Source: Maribacter spongiicola (GTDB taxonomy: Bacteria; Bacteroidota; Bacteroidia; Flavobacteriales; Flavobacteriaceae). From it: DNA of 64,000 bases. Made by a program: the position numbers and the translations under genes. The stretch lies in contig NZ_SOAY01000010.1 in NCBI RefSeq assembly GCF_004364165.1, positions 1 to 64,000 of the forward strand, written 5' to 3'. Of the stretch, positions 27,329 to 37,518 are shown in pieces (within the stretch, counting starts at the first letter, position 1; every line of letters begins with the position of its first letter). Below the pieces are notes generated by a model. The model searched no databases. It had not been told where the DNA came from and saw nothing but the letters and a program-made list of their open reading frames with translations.

Positions 27329-30300
27329 ATGTTCAGTAAGTTTATAAAAAGACCGGTATTGGCTATTGTCATATCGGTAATAATCGTTTTTGTGGGATTG
27401 CTCTCCATAAAGCAATTGCCCATTTCACAGTTCCCAGATATTTCACCAACAACGGTAAATATCTTTATCGCCTACCCTGGTTCTAGTGCAGACGTTTTGG
27501 TAAAATCTACCCTAATTCCTTTAGAGACTGCCATTAATGGTGTTCAAGATATGCGTTACATCGCATCTGATGCTACTAGTGCAGGTGAAGGTACCATACG
27601 TATCATTTTTGAACCTGGCACAGATCCAGATCAAGCTGTAGTAAGGGTGAAAACTAGAGTAGATCAAGTGATGCCTTTGTTACCTGAATTGGTACAACGA
27701 GAAGGTGTAATTATCACTCCTGTTCAACCGAGTATGCTAATGTATGTAAACCTGTACAGTGACAATTCTGATGATCATGAATTATTTTTATACAACTACG
27801 CATACACCAAAATGATTCCAGAAATTCAGCGAATAGATGGTATTGCAAGCGCTCAGATTTTAGGTAGCCGTAAATATGCGATGCGTGTTTGGTTAAAACC
27901 AGATCGTATGCGTGCTTATAATGTTTCTGCAGAAGAAATTCTAGAAGCTATGGAAGAGCAAAGTATTTTAGCTCGCCCTGGTAGAATTGGTCAAAGTTCT
28001 GGTAAAACATCGCAGTCTTTAGAATACGTGCTCATGTATCAAGATCGATTTGATGAGCCACAACAGTATAAAGATATTATTCTCAAAGCCACTGCAGAAG
28101 GTGAAATTTTAAAATTAGGCGATGTAGCAGATGTAGAATTAGGTAGTGAGTTTTTTGATATCTATTCTAACCTAGATGGCAAACCATCTGCCTCCATCGT
28201 ATTAAAACAAACTTTTGGCAGTAACGCTAGTGATGTCATTGAAGAGGTTAAAACAAAATTAGCTGAACTCAAAAAAGACCTACCTACTGGTTTAGATTAT
28301 AAAATTAGTTATGATGTTTCTAACTTCTTGAACGCATCTATACAGCAGGTAATACATACTTTGAGAGATGCTTTTATTTTAGTTGCCATTGTTGTATTCC
28401 TCTTTTTAGGCGATTGGCGTTCTACTCTTATACCCATTATTGCAGTACCAGTATCTTTAATTGGTGCATTTTTTATCATGCAAATGTTTGGGTTATCTAT
28501 TAACCTTATTACGTTGTTTGCTCTAGTACTCGCCATTGGTATTGTGGTCGATGATGCCATAGTTGTAGTTGAAGCGGTACATGCTAAAATGGAAGAAACA
28601 CATTTAGGTCCGTATGAGGCTGTAAAACTTGTGGTAAACGAAATCGGTGGTGCTATTATCGCAATTACCCTTGTAATGGTTTCGGTATTTATACCAATTG
28701 CCTTCATGTCAGGACCCGTTGGTGTATTCTATCGCCAATTTTCAATTACTATGGCTGGGTCTATCGTTTTATCTGCGATTGTAGCACTTACATTAACTCC
28801 GGTTTTATGTGCCATGATTCTTAAAAACAATCACGGTAAAGCGCGTAAAAAATCTCCTATAGATAAGTTCATAGATTGGTTCAACCGAGGTTTTGAAAAA
28901 CTAACTGGCAGCTACACTAAGGTTTTGAACAAAATTGTTGCCAGAAGAGTACTAACTTTTGGTATTTTGGGTGTTTTCTGTGTTGGTATTTTCTTTACTA
29001 ACAAAACATTGCCAGCTGGCTTTATACCTAACGAAGATCAAGGTATGATCTACGCTATTATACAGACTCCGCCAGGATCAACTTTAGAACGCACAAATGA
29101 CGTTGCTAGAAAACTACAGAAAATTTGTGAAGAAACTGAAGGTGTTGAATCTGTTTCGTCTTTAGCTGGTTACGAAATTATGACCGAAGGTCGTGGGTCT
29201 AACGCAGGTACGGTTTTGATCAACCTTAAATCTTGGGGTGATCGTCATCACTCGGTTCATGAAATAATGGAAGAGTTAGAGGAAGAAACAAAAGACCTCG
29301 GTGCCGTTATTGAATACTTTGAACCTCCTGCAGTACCTGGTTTTGGTTCTTCTGGCGGATTCTCAATGCGTCTTTTAGATAAAACCGATGGTACCGATTA
29401 TCACGAGTTTGAAAAAATCAACAATGATTTTATGAATGCGTTATCTAAACGAGATGAACTTACTGGTTTATTTACTTTCTACTCTGCCAACTATCCGCAG
29501 TATGAATTGAAAATAAATAATAAAATTGCGATGCAAAAAGGTGTTTCCATCAGTAAAGCAATGGAAAACCTGAACATTTTAATCGGTAGTACATATGAGC
29601 AAGGTTTCATTCGTTTTGGTAGATTCTTTAAAGTTTATACCCAAGCTGCTCCAGAATACAGAGCATTACCTTCAGATTTGGAAAAGTTGTTCGTGAAAAA
29701 CGAAGAGGGCGAAATGGTACCCTATTCTGCTTTCATGTCTATGGAGAAGAAATTGGGACCTAATGAAATTACCAGATACAATCTTTACAATTCTGCTTCT
29801 ATTAGAGGACTTCCTGCTGAAGGATATACAAGTGGAGATGCAATTGCTGCAATTTATGAAGTAGCAGAGCAAACACTACCTAGGGGTTTTGACGTTGCTT
29901 GGGAAGGTTTATCATATGATGAAGCGCAAAGGGGTAATGAATCTATTTACATTTTTCTTGTCGTATTAATATTTGTGTATTTCGTTCTTGCTGCGCAGTA
30001 CGAAAGCTTTTTACTGCCCTTTGCTATACTTCTATCCTTACCAATAGGTATTCTTGGTTCTTTCTTTATGCTAAAAGCAATGGGATTAGCCAATGATGTG
30101 TATGCTCAAATCGGACTAATAATGCTGGTGGGACTTCTTGGTAAAAACGGGGTACTTATTGTCGAATTCGCCGTTCAAAAACGACGACAGGGCAGTACTA
30201 TTTTAGAAGCCGCTATCGAAGGTGCAAAAGTGAGGTTTAGACCTATTTTAATGACCTCTTTTGCATTTATCGCAGGACTTATTCCGTTAGTTGTTGCACA

Positions 30301-30577
30301 TGGTGCTGGGGCAATTGCGAATAAAACAATTGGTGGTTCTGCCATGGGCGGTATGCTTATGGGAACACTTATCGGTGTTCTTATTATACCAGGGCTATAC
30401 TACATTTTTGCAACAATTGCAGACGGTCGCGGACTCATAAAAGGCGAATCTGATGAACCTATTTCAGAAGAATTTGTAAGAATTAGCGAGGGTGAAAGTA
30501 AAACACGTCAAAAGCTTCGCGAATTAAAGCAAATGATTAAAAAACTAACCAAAAAAGAAGAAAATGATCAAAAATAA
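27329..30577 (+). CDS. RND efflux pump, HAE1 (AcrB-like) family
   Basis: A 1082-aa AcrB-like proton/drug antiporter. The start FSKFIKRPVLAIVISVIIVF and the TM4 motif GIVVDDAIVVVEAV with the paired Asp residues are present. It is about 37 residues longer than the paralogue at 19.2 kb, mainly because of a charged cytosolic C-terminal tail (about residues 1035-1082) rich in Lys and Glu. Its stop overlaps the next gene's start by 14 bp. Part of a complete tripartite efflux operon. Confidence 0.96.
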   Translation: MFSKFIKRPVLAIVISVIIVFVGLLSIKQLPISQFPDISPTTVNIFIAYPGSSADVLVKSTLIPLETAINGVQDMRYIASDATSAGEGTIRIIFEPGTDPDQAVVRVKTRVDQVMPLLPELVQREGVIITPVQPSMLMYVNLYSDNSDDHELFLYNYAYTKMIPEIQRIDGIASAQILGSRKYAMRVWLKPDRMRAYNVSAEEILEAMEEQSILARPGRIGQSSGKTSQSLEYVLMYQDRFDEPQQYKDIILKATAEGEILKLGDVADVELGSEFFDIYSNLDGKPSASIVLKQTFGSNASDVIEEVKTKLAELKKDLPTGLDYKISYDVSNFLNASIQQVIHTLRDAFILVAIVVFLFLGDWRSTLIPIIAVPVSLIGAFFIMQMFGLSINLITLFALVLAIGIVVDDAIVVVEAVHAKMEETHLGPYEAVKLVVNEIGGAIIAITLVMVSVFIPIAFMSGPVGVFYRQFSITMAGSIVLSAIVALTLTPVLCAMILKNNHGKARKKSPIDKFIDWFNRGFEKLTGSYTKVLNKIVARRVLTFGILGVFCVGIFFTNKTLPAGFIPNEDQGMIYAIIQTPPGSTLERTNDVARKLQKICEETEGVESVSSLAGYEIMTEGRGSNAGTVLINLKSWGDRHHSVHEIMEELEEETKDLGAVIEYFEPPAVPGFGSSGGFSMRLLDKTDGTDYHEFEKINNDFMNALSKRDELTGLFTFYSANYPQYELKINNKIAMQKGVSISKAMENLNILIGSTYEQGFIRFGRFFKVYTQAAPEYRALPSDLEKLFVKNEEGEMVPYSAFMSMEKKLGPNEITRYNLYNSASIRGLPAEGYTSGDAIAAIYEVAEQTLPRGFDVAWEGLSYDEAQRGNESIYIFLVVLIFVYFVLAAQYESFLLPFAILLSLPIGILGSFFMLKAMGLANDVYAQIGLIMLVGLLGKNGVLIVEFAVQKRRQGSTILEAAIEGAKVRFRPILMTSFAFIAGLIPLVVAHGAGAIANKTIGGSAMGGMLMGTLIGVLIIPGLYYIFATIADGRGLIKGESDEPISEEFVRISEGESKTRQKLRELKQMIKKLTKKEENDQK

Positions 30578-32012
30578 AAAAACCATAAAGCATGGAAAAC
30601 TACTTTTGGTGGTTCTTATGAACGTAGGTTTATTCTATTCATGCGTGCCTACAAAAGACTTGAAAGAGGCGAATACAAATATGCCATCGAAATATGTTGA
30701 TCAAACAACAGATTCTACAAATAGTGCTCAATTAAAATGGTCAGATTTCTTTAAAGATGAAAACCTGACAAAATTGATTGATACGGCATTGACTAATAAC
30801 CAAGAACTACGCATTATGATGCAGCAGATTGATGTTGCCCAAAATGAGGTTAAAGCTAGAAAGGGAGAATACCTCCCTTTCATAAGCTATGGTGCTGGTG
30901 CTGAAGTTGAAAAAGTAGGTGAATATACCCGTAACGGTGCAGTAGAAAAAAATCTGGACATTAAGGATGGCGAAGAGTTTCCTGAGCCACTAACAGATTA
31001 CTCTGCCGGACTTTTTGCTACTTGGGAGTTAGATGTTTGGAAAAAACTGCGCAACTCTAAAAAAGCAGCTGCTTTAGAATACCTATCTACAATTGAAGGC
31101 AAAAACTTTATGGTGACTAGATTAATTGCCGAAATTGCAGATTCTTATTATGAGCTTGTTGCTTTAGATAATCAATTAGCATTTATAGAGCAAAATCTTG
31201 AACTGCAGAGTAACGCACTAAAAATGGTTCGCTTACAAAAAGAGGCTGCAAGAGCTACAGAACTTGCGGTAAAGAGATTTGAGGCAGAGGTTTTAAAAAA
31301 TCAAAGTCACAAATTTGAAGTACAACAAGAAATTGTTGAAATGGAAAACAAACTAAATTTCTTAATCGGGCGTCAACCTCAATCAATTACTCGTAATTCT
31401 GAAGGATTTATCGAAACCGAGATGGATACTATCTATGCGGGATTACCGTCTCAACTTCTTTTAAACAGACCAGATATTAGACAGGCGGAATTTGAATTGG
31501 AAGCTGCGAAACTTAATATTAAAGTAGCAAGAGCTAACTTTTACCCCTCTATCGGATTGAAGGCAGGATTAGGACTACAGGCATTTAAACCTAAGTACTT
31601 AACCGAGACTCCAGCATCTTTAATATATAGTGCGGTTGGTGATATTGCTGGTCCCCTAATTAATAGAAATGCAATTAAAGCCGATTATAACACCGCAAAT
31701 TCTAAACAAATACAAGCAGTGTTTGAATATGAAAAAGCCATTTTAAGTGGATACATCGAAGTGGTAAATCAATTGTCTAAAATGGAGAACCTGAAACAGA
31801 GTTATGCGTTGAAAGAAAACCAAGTAAAGGCATTGACAGAATCTATCGATTTATCTACTCGTTTATTTCAATCTGCAAGAATTGAATATATCGAAGTATT
31901 GCTAACACAACGTGAAGCGCTCGAATCTAAAATGGAATTGGTTGAAACCAAAAAAGACCAACTAATGGCAAGAGTAAATGTATATCAAGCCTTAGGTGGT
32001 GGTTGGAATTAA
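30564..32012 (+). CDS. RND efflux outer membrane factor (TolC/NodT family lipoprotein)
   Basis: A 482-aa outer-membrane channel protein. The signal peptide carries the lipobox LFYSC (about residue 27). Two duplicated helical/beta repeats, the phrase LLLNRPDIRQAEFELEAAKL and the C-terminal VYQALGGGWN place it in the NodT family. Translation probably couples to the pump gene through the 14-bp overlap. It closes the operon and is followed by a strong terminator. Confidence 0.95.
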   Translation: MIKNKKTIKHGKLLLVVLMNVGLFYSCVPTKDLKEANTNMPSKYVDQTTDSTNSAQLKWSDFFKDENLTKLIDTALTNNQELRIMMQQIDVAQNEVKARKGEYLPFISYGAGAEVEKVGEYTRNGAVEKNLDIKDGEEFPEPLTDYSAGLFATWELDVWKKLRNSKKAAALEYLSTIEGKNFMVTRLIAEIADSYYELVALDNQLAFIEQNLELQSNALKMVRLQKEAARATELAVKRFEAEVLKNQSHKFEVQQEIVEMENKLNFLIGRQPQSITRNSEGFIETEMDTIYAGLPSQLLLNRPDIRQAEFELEAAKLNIKVARANFYPSIGLKAGLGLQAFKPKYLTETPASLIYSAVGDIAGPLINRNAIKADYNTANSKQIQAVFEYEKAILSGYIEVVNQLSKMENLKQSYALKENQVKALTESIDLSTRLFQSARIEYIEVLLTQREALESKMELVETKKDQLMARVNVYQALGGGWN

Positions 32013-32038
32013 TTTTTAGCATATAACTCACTTGTTTT

Positions 32039-32074
32039 AAACCCTAATAGAATTAATTTCTATTAGGGTTTTTC
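32039..32074 (+). terminator. Rho-independent terminator after the second RND operon
   Basis: A 14-bp perfect stem: AAACCCTAATAGAA (32039-32052) with TTCTATTAGGGTTT (32058-32071), 5-nt loop, running into TTTTTC. It lies 27 bp after the outer-membrane-factor stop. Confidence 0.85.
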
Positions 32075-32271
32075 TTTATATTCAGGTATTTACGAGAAAA
32101 TTATCATTATTTGTGTTCAACTTTTTAATGCCTTTTTTAAAGTTTAATGAAAGAAGACTTAAACATTTATAGGAATCATCTCTTAAAATTATAAGTGTCA
32201 TCGGTAATTTTTATAGTTTTATAGCAAATTGCTATGAAAAAGAAATTTTAATTATCTCTAAACTACACAGA

Positions 32272-32796
32272 ATGATAGATTTAAAAAATTACGATAATGC
32301 CGTAATTAAGTTTAGAAAAAGCTTAAACTTTACCATGTTGCCCGTTCTTTCTTGGGACTTTTACGCTTCTAATTATGAAGATATAAAACGTACTGAAGAA
32401 GATTCAGCGATACTATTAAACTTAGTTTCTACAAATTCATGGAATATTGATACCAATATTCTAGATGAAAGATTAAAGGCTAACAAGAATGTTGTTGTGG
32501 TAACTGACGCAAAACTAAACATTGTTTTTGCTACTAAGAACATGTGGAATATGAGTCAATACCATCCTGAAGAAGTTATAGGTAAAAGTCCAAAAATGTT
32601 TCAGGGAAATTTGACATCCAAATCGACTTTAAAAATAGTCTCTGATGCGGTTAATCAGAAAAAACCATTTGAGGTTACTGTAATAAACTACCGAAAAGAT
32701 GGTTCAACTTATAATTGTTGGATTCAAGGGGAACCTATATTCGATAAAAATGGAGCTTTTGTTAACTTTATCGCATATGAAAAAGAAGTCGCTTAA
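32272..32796 (+). CDS. PAS domain protein, LOV-like but lacking the flavin-binding Cys
   Basis: A 174-aa single-domain PAS protein. Residues about 73-172 match a PAS/LOV fold: VVVTDAKLNIVFATKNMWNMSQY, then GKSPKMFQG (104-112) at the position of the LOV signature GRNCRFLQ, and NYRKDGSTYNCWIQGEPIFD at the position of the LOV strands with conserved Asn. The photoactive Cys is replaced by Pro107. No kinase or output domain is attached; residues 1-70 are an unassigned helical N-terminus. It is monocistronic between two terminators. It might sense redox state or a ligand, or act as a light-independent signalling partner; this is open. Confidence 0.8.
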   Translation: MIDLKNYDNAVIKFRKSLNFTMLPVLSWDFYASNYEDIKRTEEDSAILLNLVSTNSWNIDTNILDERLKANKNVVVVTDAKLNIVFATKNMWNMSQYHPEEVIGKSPKMFQGNLTSKSTLKIVSDAVNQKKPFEVTVINYRKDGSTYNCWIQGEPIFDKNGAFVNFIAYEKEVA

Positions 32797-32815
32797 GTAT
32801 TTCACTTTAAAGCAT

Positions 32816-32847
32816 AAAAAAGGGTCGCTAATTAGCGACCCTTTTTT
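32816..32847. terminator. Bidirectional terminator between the PAS gene and pyk
   Basis: A perfect 32-bp palindrome. Arms AAAAAAGGGTCGCTAA and TTAGCGACCCTTTTTT abut at 32831/32832. The T and A runs on either side make it functional for the PAS gene (+) and for pyk (-), whose stop codons face it. Confidence 0.9.
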
Positions 32848-32867
32848 ATTTATAATAGGTAAGCTGA

Positions 32868-34310
32868 CTAAATATCACCAGACTCAATTTCACTAACTCT
32901 TAATGTATTTACCATTCCCTTATCTTTAATAGGCATAGCTGCAAGACTAATAATCATATCACCAACTTGTAAATATCCTTTATTGAAAGCGATACGGTTA
33001 ACATCATCGACAGTATCATCGGTAGATACAAACTTATCATAATAAAAAGCTTTTACGCCCCAAAGTAAATTTAATTGCGTAAGTATTCTTTTGTTCGATG
33101 TAAACACAAGAATGTGCGCACTTGGTCTCCATGCAGAGATTTGAAATGCAGTATACCCACTATTAGTTAAAGTAGAAATTGCCTTCGCTTTAATATCGGT
33201 CGCCATTGAAGCGGCATGGTAACAAATAGATTTTGTAATAAACCTCTTGGTACGAATATGTGGTGGATCATGTGGTACATGTATTAGATCCGAACCTTCT
33301 ACACTTTGTAAAATACTTGTCATTTTTTCAATAACCTGTACTGGGTAATTACCAACAGAAGTTTCTCCAGATAACATTACGGCATCAGCACCATCCATAA
33401 CAGAGTTTGCCACATCATTTACTTCTGCTCTTGTTGGTGTAAGGCTAGTAATCATGGTCTCCATCATTTGGGTAGCAATAATTACCGGTATTCTGGCTTT
33501 CTTAGCTTTTAAAACTAATTGCTTTTGAATTAATGGTACTTCATGAGCAGGAACTTCAACACCTAAATCTCCACGAGCAACCATTAAACCATCACAGTAA
33601 GCAACAATTTTATCGATATTCTCTACAGCCTCTGGCTTTTCGATTTTGGCAATGATCGGAATTTTGTGATCAGAGTGTTTACTGATGATGTTCTGTAGAT
33701 CAATTAGGTCTTGGCTAAAACGTACAAAAGAAAGTGCAATCCAATCTACCTCTAACGAGATAGCGAATTCAGCATCCTTTATATCCTTTTTAGTAAGTGC
33801 AGGTAAAGAAATATTTGTGTTCGGTAGGTTTACACCTTTTTTAGATTTTAAAGGTCCGCCTTGTATAACCTTGGCTAAAACCTCATCAACACCATTAGTC
33901 GTTACTACTTCGAACATTAATTTACCATCATCTAAAAGAATACGCTCCCCAGGTTTTACATCTCTAGGAAATTCTTTATAATTCATGTAAACACGTTTTG
34001 CAGTACCTTCAAATGGTTCGCCAGTTACGAATGTAATTTCGTCACCCGGACTTACTACGACATCACCTGCCATTACGCCTACACGTAATTTTGGTCCTTG
34101 TAAATCTGCTAGTATGGATGTGTTTGTCTCCATTTCAGCATTTAATTCACGTATCATGTCTACACGCTCTTTAACATCGGCATAATCAGCGTGAGAGAAG
34201 TTAATTCTGAATACATCTACTCCTGCATCAATCATGCTCCTGAGTACCTCTTTCTTGCTAGTTGCAGGCCCTAAGGTGGCTACAATTTTCGTCTTTTTTA
34301 CAGTTGGCAT
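32868..34310 (-). CDS. pyk: Pyruvate kinase
   Basis: A 480-aa pyruvate kinase, which converts phosphoenolpyruvate and ADP to pyruvate and ATP. Conserved features: KIVATLGPATS at the N-terminus, the SALSF-type segment IALSFVR, the active-site signature IPIIAKIEKPEAVENID (about residues 214-230) with catalytic Lys, and MMETMI. Length is standard. It is separated from the upstream IPExxxVDY gene by 2 bp, so the two are co-transcribed, probably with rnc upstream. The bidirectional terminator lies just downstream. Confidence 0.97.
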   Translation of the reverse strand: MPTVKKTKIVATLGPATSKKEVLRSMIDAGVDVFRINFSHADYADVKERVDMIRELNAEMETNTSILADLQGPKLRVGVMAGDVVVSPGDEITFVTGEPFEGTAKRVYMNYKEFPRDVKPGERILLDDGKLMFEVVTTNGVDEVLAKVIQGGPLKSKKGVNLPNTNISLPALTKKDIKDAEFAISLEVDWIALSFVRFSQDLIDLQNIISKHSDHKIPIIAKIEKPEAVENIDKIVAYCDGLMVARGDLGVEVPAHEVPLIQKQLVLKAKKARIPVIIATQMMETMITSLTPTRAEVNDVANSVMDGADAVMLSGETSVGNYPVQVIEKMTSILQSVEGSDLIHVPHDPPHIRTKRFITKSICYHAASMATDIKAKAISTLTNSGYTAFQISAWRPSAHILVFTSNKRILTQLNLLWGVKAFYYDKFVSTDDTVDDVNRIAFNKGYLQVGDMIISLAAMPIKDKGMVNTLRVSEIESGDI

Positions 34311-34312
34311 AT

Positions 34313-34777
34313 TTAAAAAATTAGATTGTTCTTTGATTTTAGTTTGTCAGTACTTATTTCATAAGCCGCCATCATTCTTGGCAACATTAATATGTTCTTT
34401 ATTAAGGAATTTGTATCAAAATCCTTTTCAGTTTCTATTTTTAATAGATAGTCAACATCTTTATACTCTGGCAATAACCTGTGTCGTTTATATGTTGTTT
34501 CGTTCTTAAATAAATCATCGTGCATCACGAGTTCTTTTTCACTGCTATGATTGGCTATTAATACCCAATACATATCATTAAACTCATCATCCCATTCAAA
34601 TATTGGAAACGATTTATTTTCAGCAAGATTAAAATTCTTTTTCGCTCTTACAAATTTTGCCTTTATGCTTTGGTTTAACCCGTAGGCCAAAGAAAAATCT
34701 TCTAAGGTAGTGTGTAAAGCTATAAGGCTAAAAGATTCATCGTAAAAATCATCATTTATTTTGTAAGTAGTAGCCAT
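34313..34777 (-). CDS. IPExxxVDY family protein
   Basis: A 154-aa protein of the Bacteroidota-specific IPExxxVDY family. The diagnostic motif appears as LPEYKDVDYLLKIE near residue 110. It has no signal peptide. The family is typically encoded next to pyruvate kinase and RNase III, as here: rnc ends 115 bp upstream and pyk begins 2 bp downstream on the same strand. Function is unknown; the strict neighbourhood suggests a role tied to one of these genes. Confidence 0.88.
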   Translation of the reverse strand: MATTYKINDDFYDESFSLIALHTTLEDFSLAYGLNQSIKAKFVRAKKNFNLAENKSFPIFEWDDEFNDMYWVLIANHSSEKELVMHDDLFKNETTYKRHRLLPEYKDVDYLLKIETEKDFDTNSLIKNILMLPRMMAAYEISTDKLKSKNNLIF

Positions 34778-34892
34778 ACTTCAATAAAAGGGTAAATATA
34801 AAACTTCTAAGCCTTAATGCCTAGTTACATAAATTGATAAAAACACCTTAAAAGTTATTAAAATGTTAGCATTTTATCATTTTTACAAATGA

Positions 34893-35627
34893 TTAATTGC
34901 CCATTTTGTCCTGCAGGGCGAAAAATGCTCTTTTAGAAGCCCTTTCTTCTGCTTTTTTCTTTGATGTTGCCCTAGCTTTTGCAACCACATTACCGCCAAT
35001 GGAAAGTTTTACGGCAAAATGTTTTAATGGATCGTTGCCAGTATCTTCGTATACATCAAAATCAAAAGACTTCTTTTTCTTTTGACACCATTCAATCACC
35101 AAACTTTTATAACTTATAACCCTACCTTCTAATTGTTCAATGTCAACATAGGGCTCAACTACTCTTTTGTGAATGAATTTCTCGCAATAATTATAACCAC
35201 GATCCAGATAAATAGCCCCAACCAATGCTTCGAAAACGTTACCATGTATGTTTTGGCCAAAGTGAGATTTAGGTATTCTACTTTCTACATAATTTATTAA
35301 ACCTAAATCTTTACCCAGCTCGTTTAAATGTTCTCTACTAACAATTTTAGATCGCATTTTCGTCAAATACCCTTCGTCACCTTCTGGCACTTCGCTGTAT
35401 AAATGTTTAGAAATTATGGTGCCCAACATAGAATCGCCTAAGAATTCTAGCCGTTCGTAATTCATGGCATTACCTTTATCATCCTTTTTATTCATTGACC
35501 TATGAAGAAAGGCTTTTTTATAATACGATAATGTTTTAGGCTTGAAACCTAAAATTTTGGTTATTCCCAAAAAAAAATCCCCATCCTCTTTTGGATGGGA
35601 ATTAAATAAGTTTGAGGGAAATGACAT
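34893..35627 (-). CDS. rnc: Ribonuclease III
   Basis: A 244-aa double-strand-specific RNase. The catalytic signature is ERLEFLGDSMLG (about residues 59-70), with the second acidic cluster in NVFEALVGAIYLDRG; a C-terminal dsRNA-binding domain (about 170-240) ends in KKKAEERASKRAFFAL. Length is typical. It starts 9 bp after the fabF stop, so acpP-fabF-rnc form the usual Bacteroidota operon. RNase III processes rRNA precursors and structured RNAs, and could act on the small-RNA array found in this window. Confidence 0.96.
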   Translation of the reverse strand: MSFPSNLFNSHPKEDGDFFLGITKILGFKPKTLSYYKKAFLHRSMNKKDDKGNAMNYERLEFLGDSMLGTIISKHLYSEVPEGDEGYLTKMRSKIVSREHLNELGKDLGLINYVESRIPKSHFGQNIHGNVFEALVGAIYLDRGYNYCEKFIHKRVVEPYVDIEQLEGRVISYKSLVIEWCQKKKKSFDFDVYEDTGNDPLKHFAVKLSIGGNVVAKARATSKKKAEERASKRAFFALQDKMGN

Positions 35628-35636
35628 AAAAACTAA

Positions 35637-36887
35637 TTAATCGATTTTTTTAAAAACCACACATGCATTGTGCCCACCAAAACCAAATGTATTGCTCATC
35701 GCAACTTTTACATCTCGTTTTTGAGCTTTATTCAATGTAAGGTTTAAACTAGGATCTATATTTTCATCTACCGTGGTATGGTTTATAGTTGGTGGTACCA
35801 TACCATGTTCCATTGCCAAAATCGATGCAATCGCTTCAATAGCGCCCGCTGCACCTAACAAGTGACCGGTCATTGATTTTGTAGAATTAATATTTATATT
35901 TTTGGCGTGCTCACCAAATACTTTGGTAATGGCCTTAAGTTCTGCAACATCACCTAATGGTGTAGATGTTCCATGTGTGTTAATGGCATCAACATCTTCT
36001 ATAGATAGACCTGCATCTCTTAAACAGTTTTCCATAACGCGAACAACGCCGATCCCATCTGGGTGTGGTGCCGTCATATGATAAGCATCACTTGACATAC
36101 CACCACCTGCTACTTCTGCATATATTTTTGCTCCTCTTGCTATTGCATGTTCATATTCTTCAAGAACTAATGCTCCTGCTCCTTCACCTAATACGAAACC
36201 ATCTCTGGTTGCATCAAAAGGTCTTGAAGCTGTTTCTGGACTCTCATTTCTTGTAGACAATGCATGCATTGCCCCGAAACCACCCATACCTGCAATCGTT
36301 ACGGCCGCTTCGCTACCACCTGTAACAATGACATCGCAATGACCCAAACGTATATAGTTTAAGGCATCTATCATCGCATTTGCCGAGGAGGCACATGCTG
36401 AAACAGTTGTGTAGTTAGGCCCCATAAAACCATGTTTTATAGATATATTTCCTGGTGCTATATCAGCAATCATCTTTGGTATAAAGAATGGATTGAATCT
36501 TGGTGTACCATCACCATTGGCAAAATTCATGACCTCGTTCTGGAAAGTTTCCAATCCTCCGATGCCTGCACCCCAAATAACTCCAACACGAAATTTATCG
36601 ACTTTGTCTAAATCTAATTTAGAATCAAGAATAGCTTCATCTGAAGATACAAGTGCGTATTGTGCAAATCTATCTAGCTTACGGCCTTCTTTTCTATCAA
36701 AATGATCTTCGATGTTGTAATTCTTCAGCTCGCATGCGAACTTTACTTTGAATTTTTCTGTATCGTAATAAGTAATTGGCGCTGCTCCACTTTTACCGTT
36801 GACCAAGGCATTCCAATACTCTTCAATATTATTACCTATTGGGGTAAGTGCCCCCAAACCTGTAACTACAACTCGCTTTAACTGCAT
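35637..36887 (-). CDS. fabF: Beta-ketoacyl-ACP synthase II
   Basis: A 416-aa condensing enzyme of type II fatty acid synthesis (KAS II), elongating acyl-ACP with malonyl-ACP. The catalytic triad is visible: Cys in VSACASSANA (about residue 165), His in NTHGTSTPLGD (about 305) and His in MTGHLLGAAG (about 341). Standard length. It lies between acpP and rnc on the minus strand, the normal arrangement in this phylum. Confidence 0.97.
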   Translation of the reverse strand: MQLKRVVVTGLGALTPIGNNIEEYWNALVNGKSGAAPITYYDTEKFKVKFACELKNYNIEDHFDRKEGRKLDRFAQYALVSSDEAILDSKLDLDKVDKFRVGVIWGAGIGGLETFQNEVMNFANGDGTPRFNPFFIPKMIADIAPGNISIKHGFMGPNYTTVSACASSANAMIDALNYIRLGHCDVIVTGGSEAAVTIAGMGGFGAMHALSTRNESPETASRPFDATRDGFVLGEGAGALVLEEYEHAIARGAKIYAEVAGGGMSSDAYHMTAPHPDGIGVVRVMENCLRDAGLSIEDVDAINTHGTSTPLGDVAELKAITKVFGEHAKNININSTKSMTGHLLGAAGAIEAIASILAMEHGMVPPTINHTTVDENIDPSLNLTLNKAQKRDVKVAMSNTFGFGGHNACVVFKKID

Positions 36888-36994
36888 TTAACTTCTTATT
36901 TGTTTAAATCTAAACCAAGCGTAAATTAAAAAAAATTATCCATGCGGAGCATTTACCACATGGATAATTTGAATTCTATTCAAGAAAACATGTT

Positions 36995-37228
36995 TTACTT
37001 CGCTTCTTCTATATAGCTGATGGCTTGACCAACAGTCGCGATATTCTCAGCTTGATCGTCTGGAATTTGGATATCAAATTCTTTTTCGAATTCCATTATC
37101 AACTCTACCGTGTCTAATGAATCTGCGCCTAAATCGTTAGTAAAGCTAGCTTCGGTTACCACTTCGTTTTCATCAACTCCTAATTTATCAACGATGATAG
37201 CTTTAACTCTTGATGCAATGTCTGACAT
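36995..37228 (-). CDS. acpP: Acyl carrier protein
   Basis: A 77-aa acidic acyl carrier protein. The phosphopantetheine attachment site is Ser37 in [13 protein letters not shown]. Size and charge are canonical. It is the first gene of acpP-fabF-rnc; the 107-bp gap to fabF holds no terminator with a T run on the coding side that I can see. A TAnnTTTG-like box lies 33 bp upstream. Confidence 0.97.
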   Translation of the reverse strand: MSDIASRVKAIIVDKLGVDENEVVTEASFTNDLGADSLDTVELIMEFEKEFDIQIPDDQAENIATVGQAISYIEEAK

Positions 37229-37261
37229 AATAATATTTGTTTTAAAAATTTAAATTGAAGG

Positions 37262-37269
37262 CAAAAATA
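37262..37269 (-). promoter_or_regulatory. Candidate acpP promoter, -7 element
   Basis: On the minus strand the sequence reads TATTTTTG, matching TAnnTTTG, 33 bp before the acpP start. No exact -33 TTTG, so confidence is limited. Confidence 0.4.
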
Positions 37270-37518
37270 AAAAACTTTGGTTTAATTACACTAATTGTCG
37301 TTAAAATGTATGGTAATTTAATCAAATTAAAGACATGTGCTGTAATTTTACCAAAATTAATATTTTGTTTCGGTAACGTTGAAAAAAGATATTTAAAAGA
37401 AGTGAGGTATTAGAACTATAAATGATAATCGTTTTTTTCTAAATTCTGACAAGCTTTTTAGTCGCTTTTTATACCGAATTTAATTTCATTGTTCGCTCTC
37501 TTAAAAAGACCACTTCTA

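Noticed and set aside
36065-36256. Leu/His-rich open frame opposite fabF
   Set aside because: It is a shadow of fabF in another frame, with no start context or recognisable domain.
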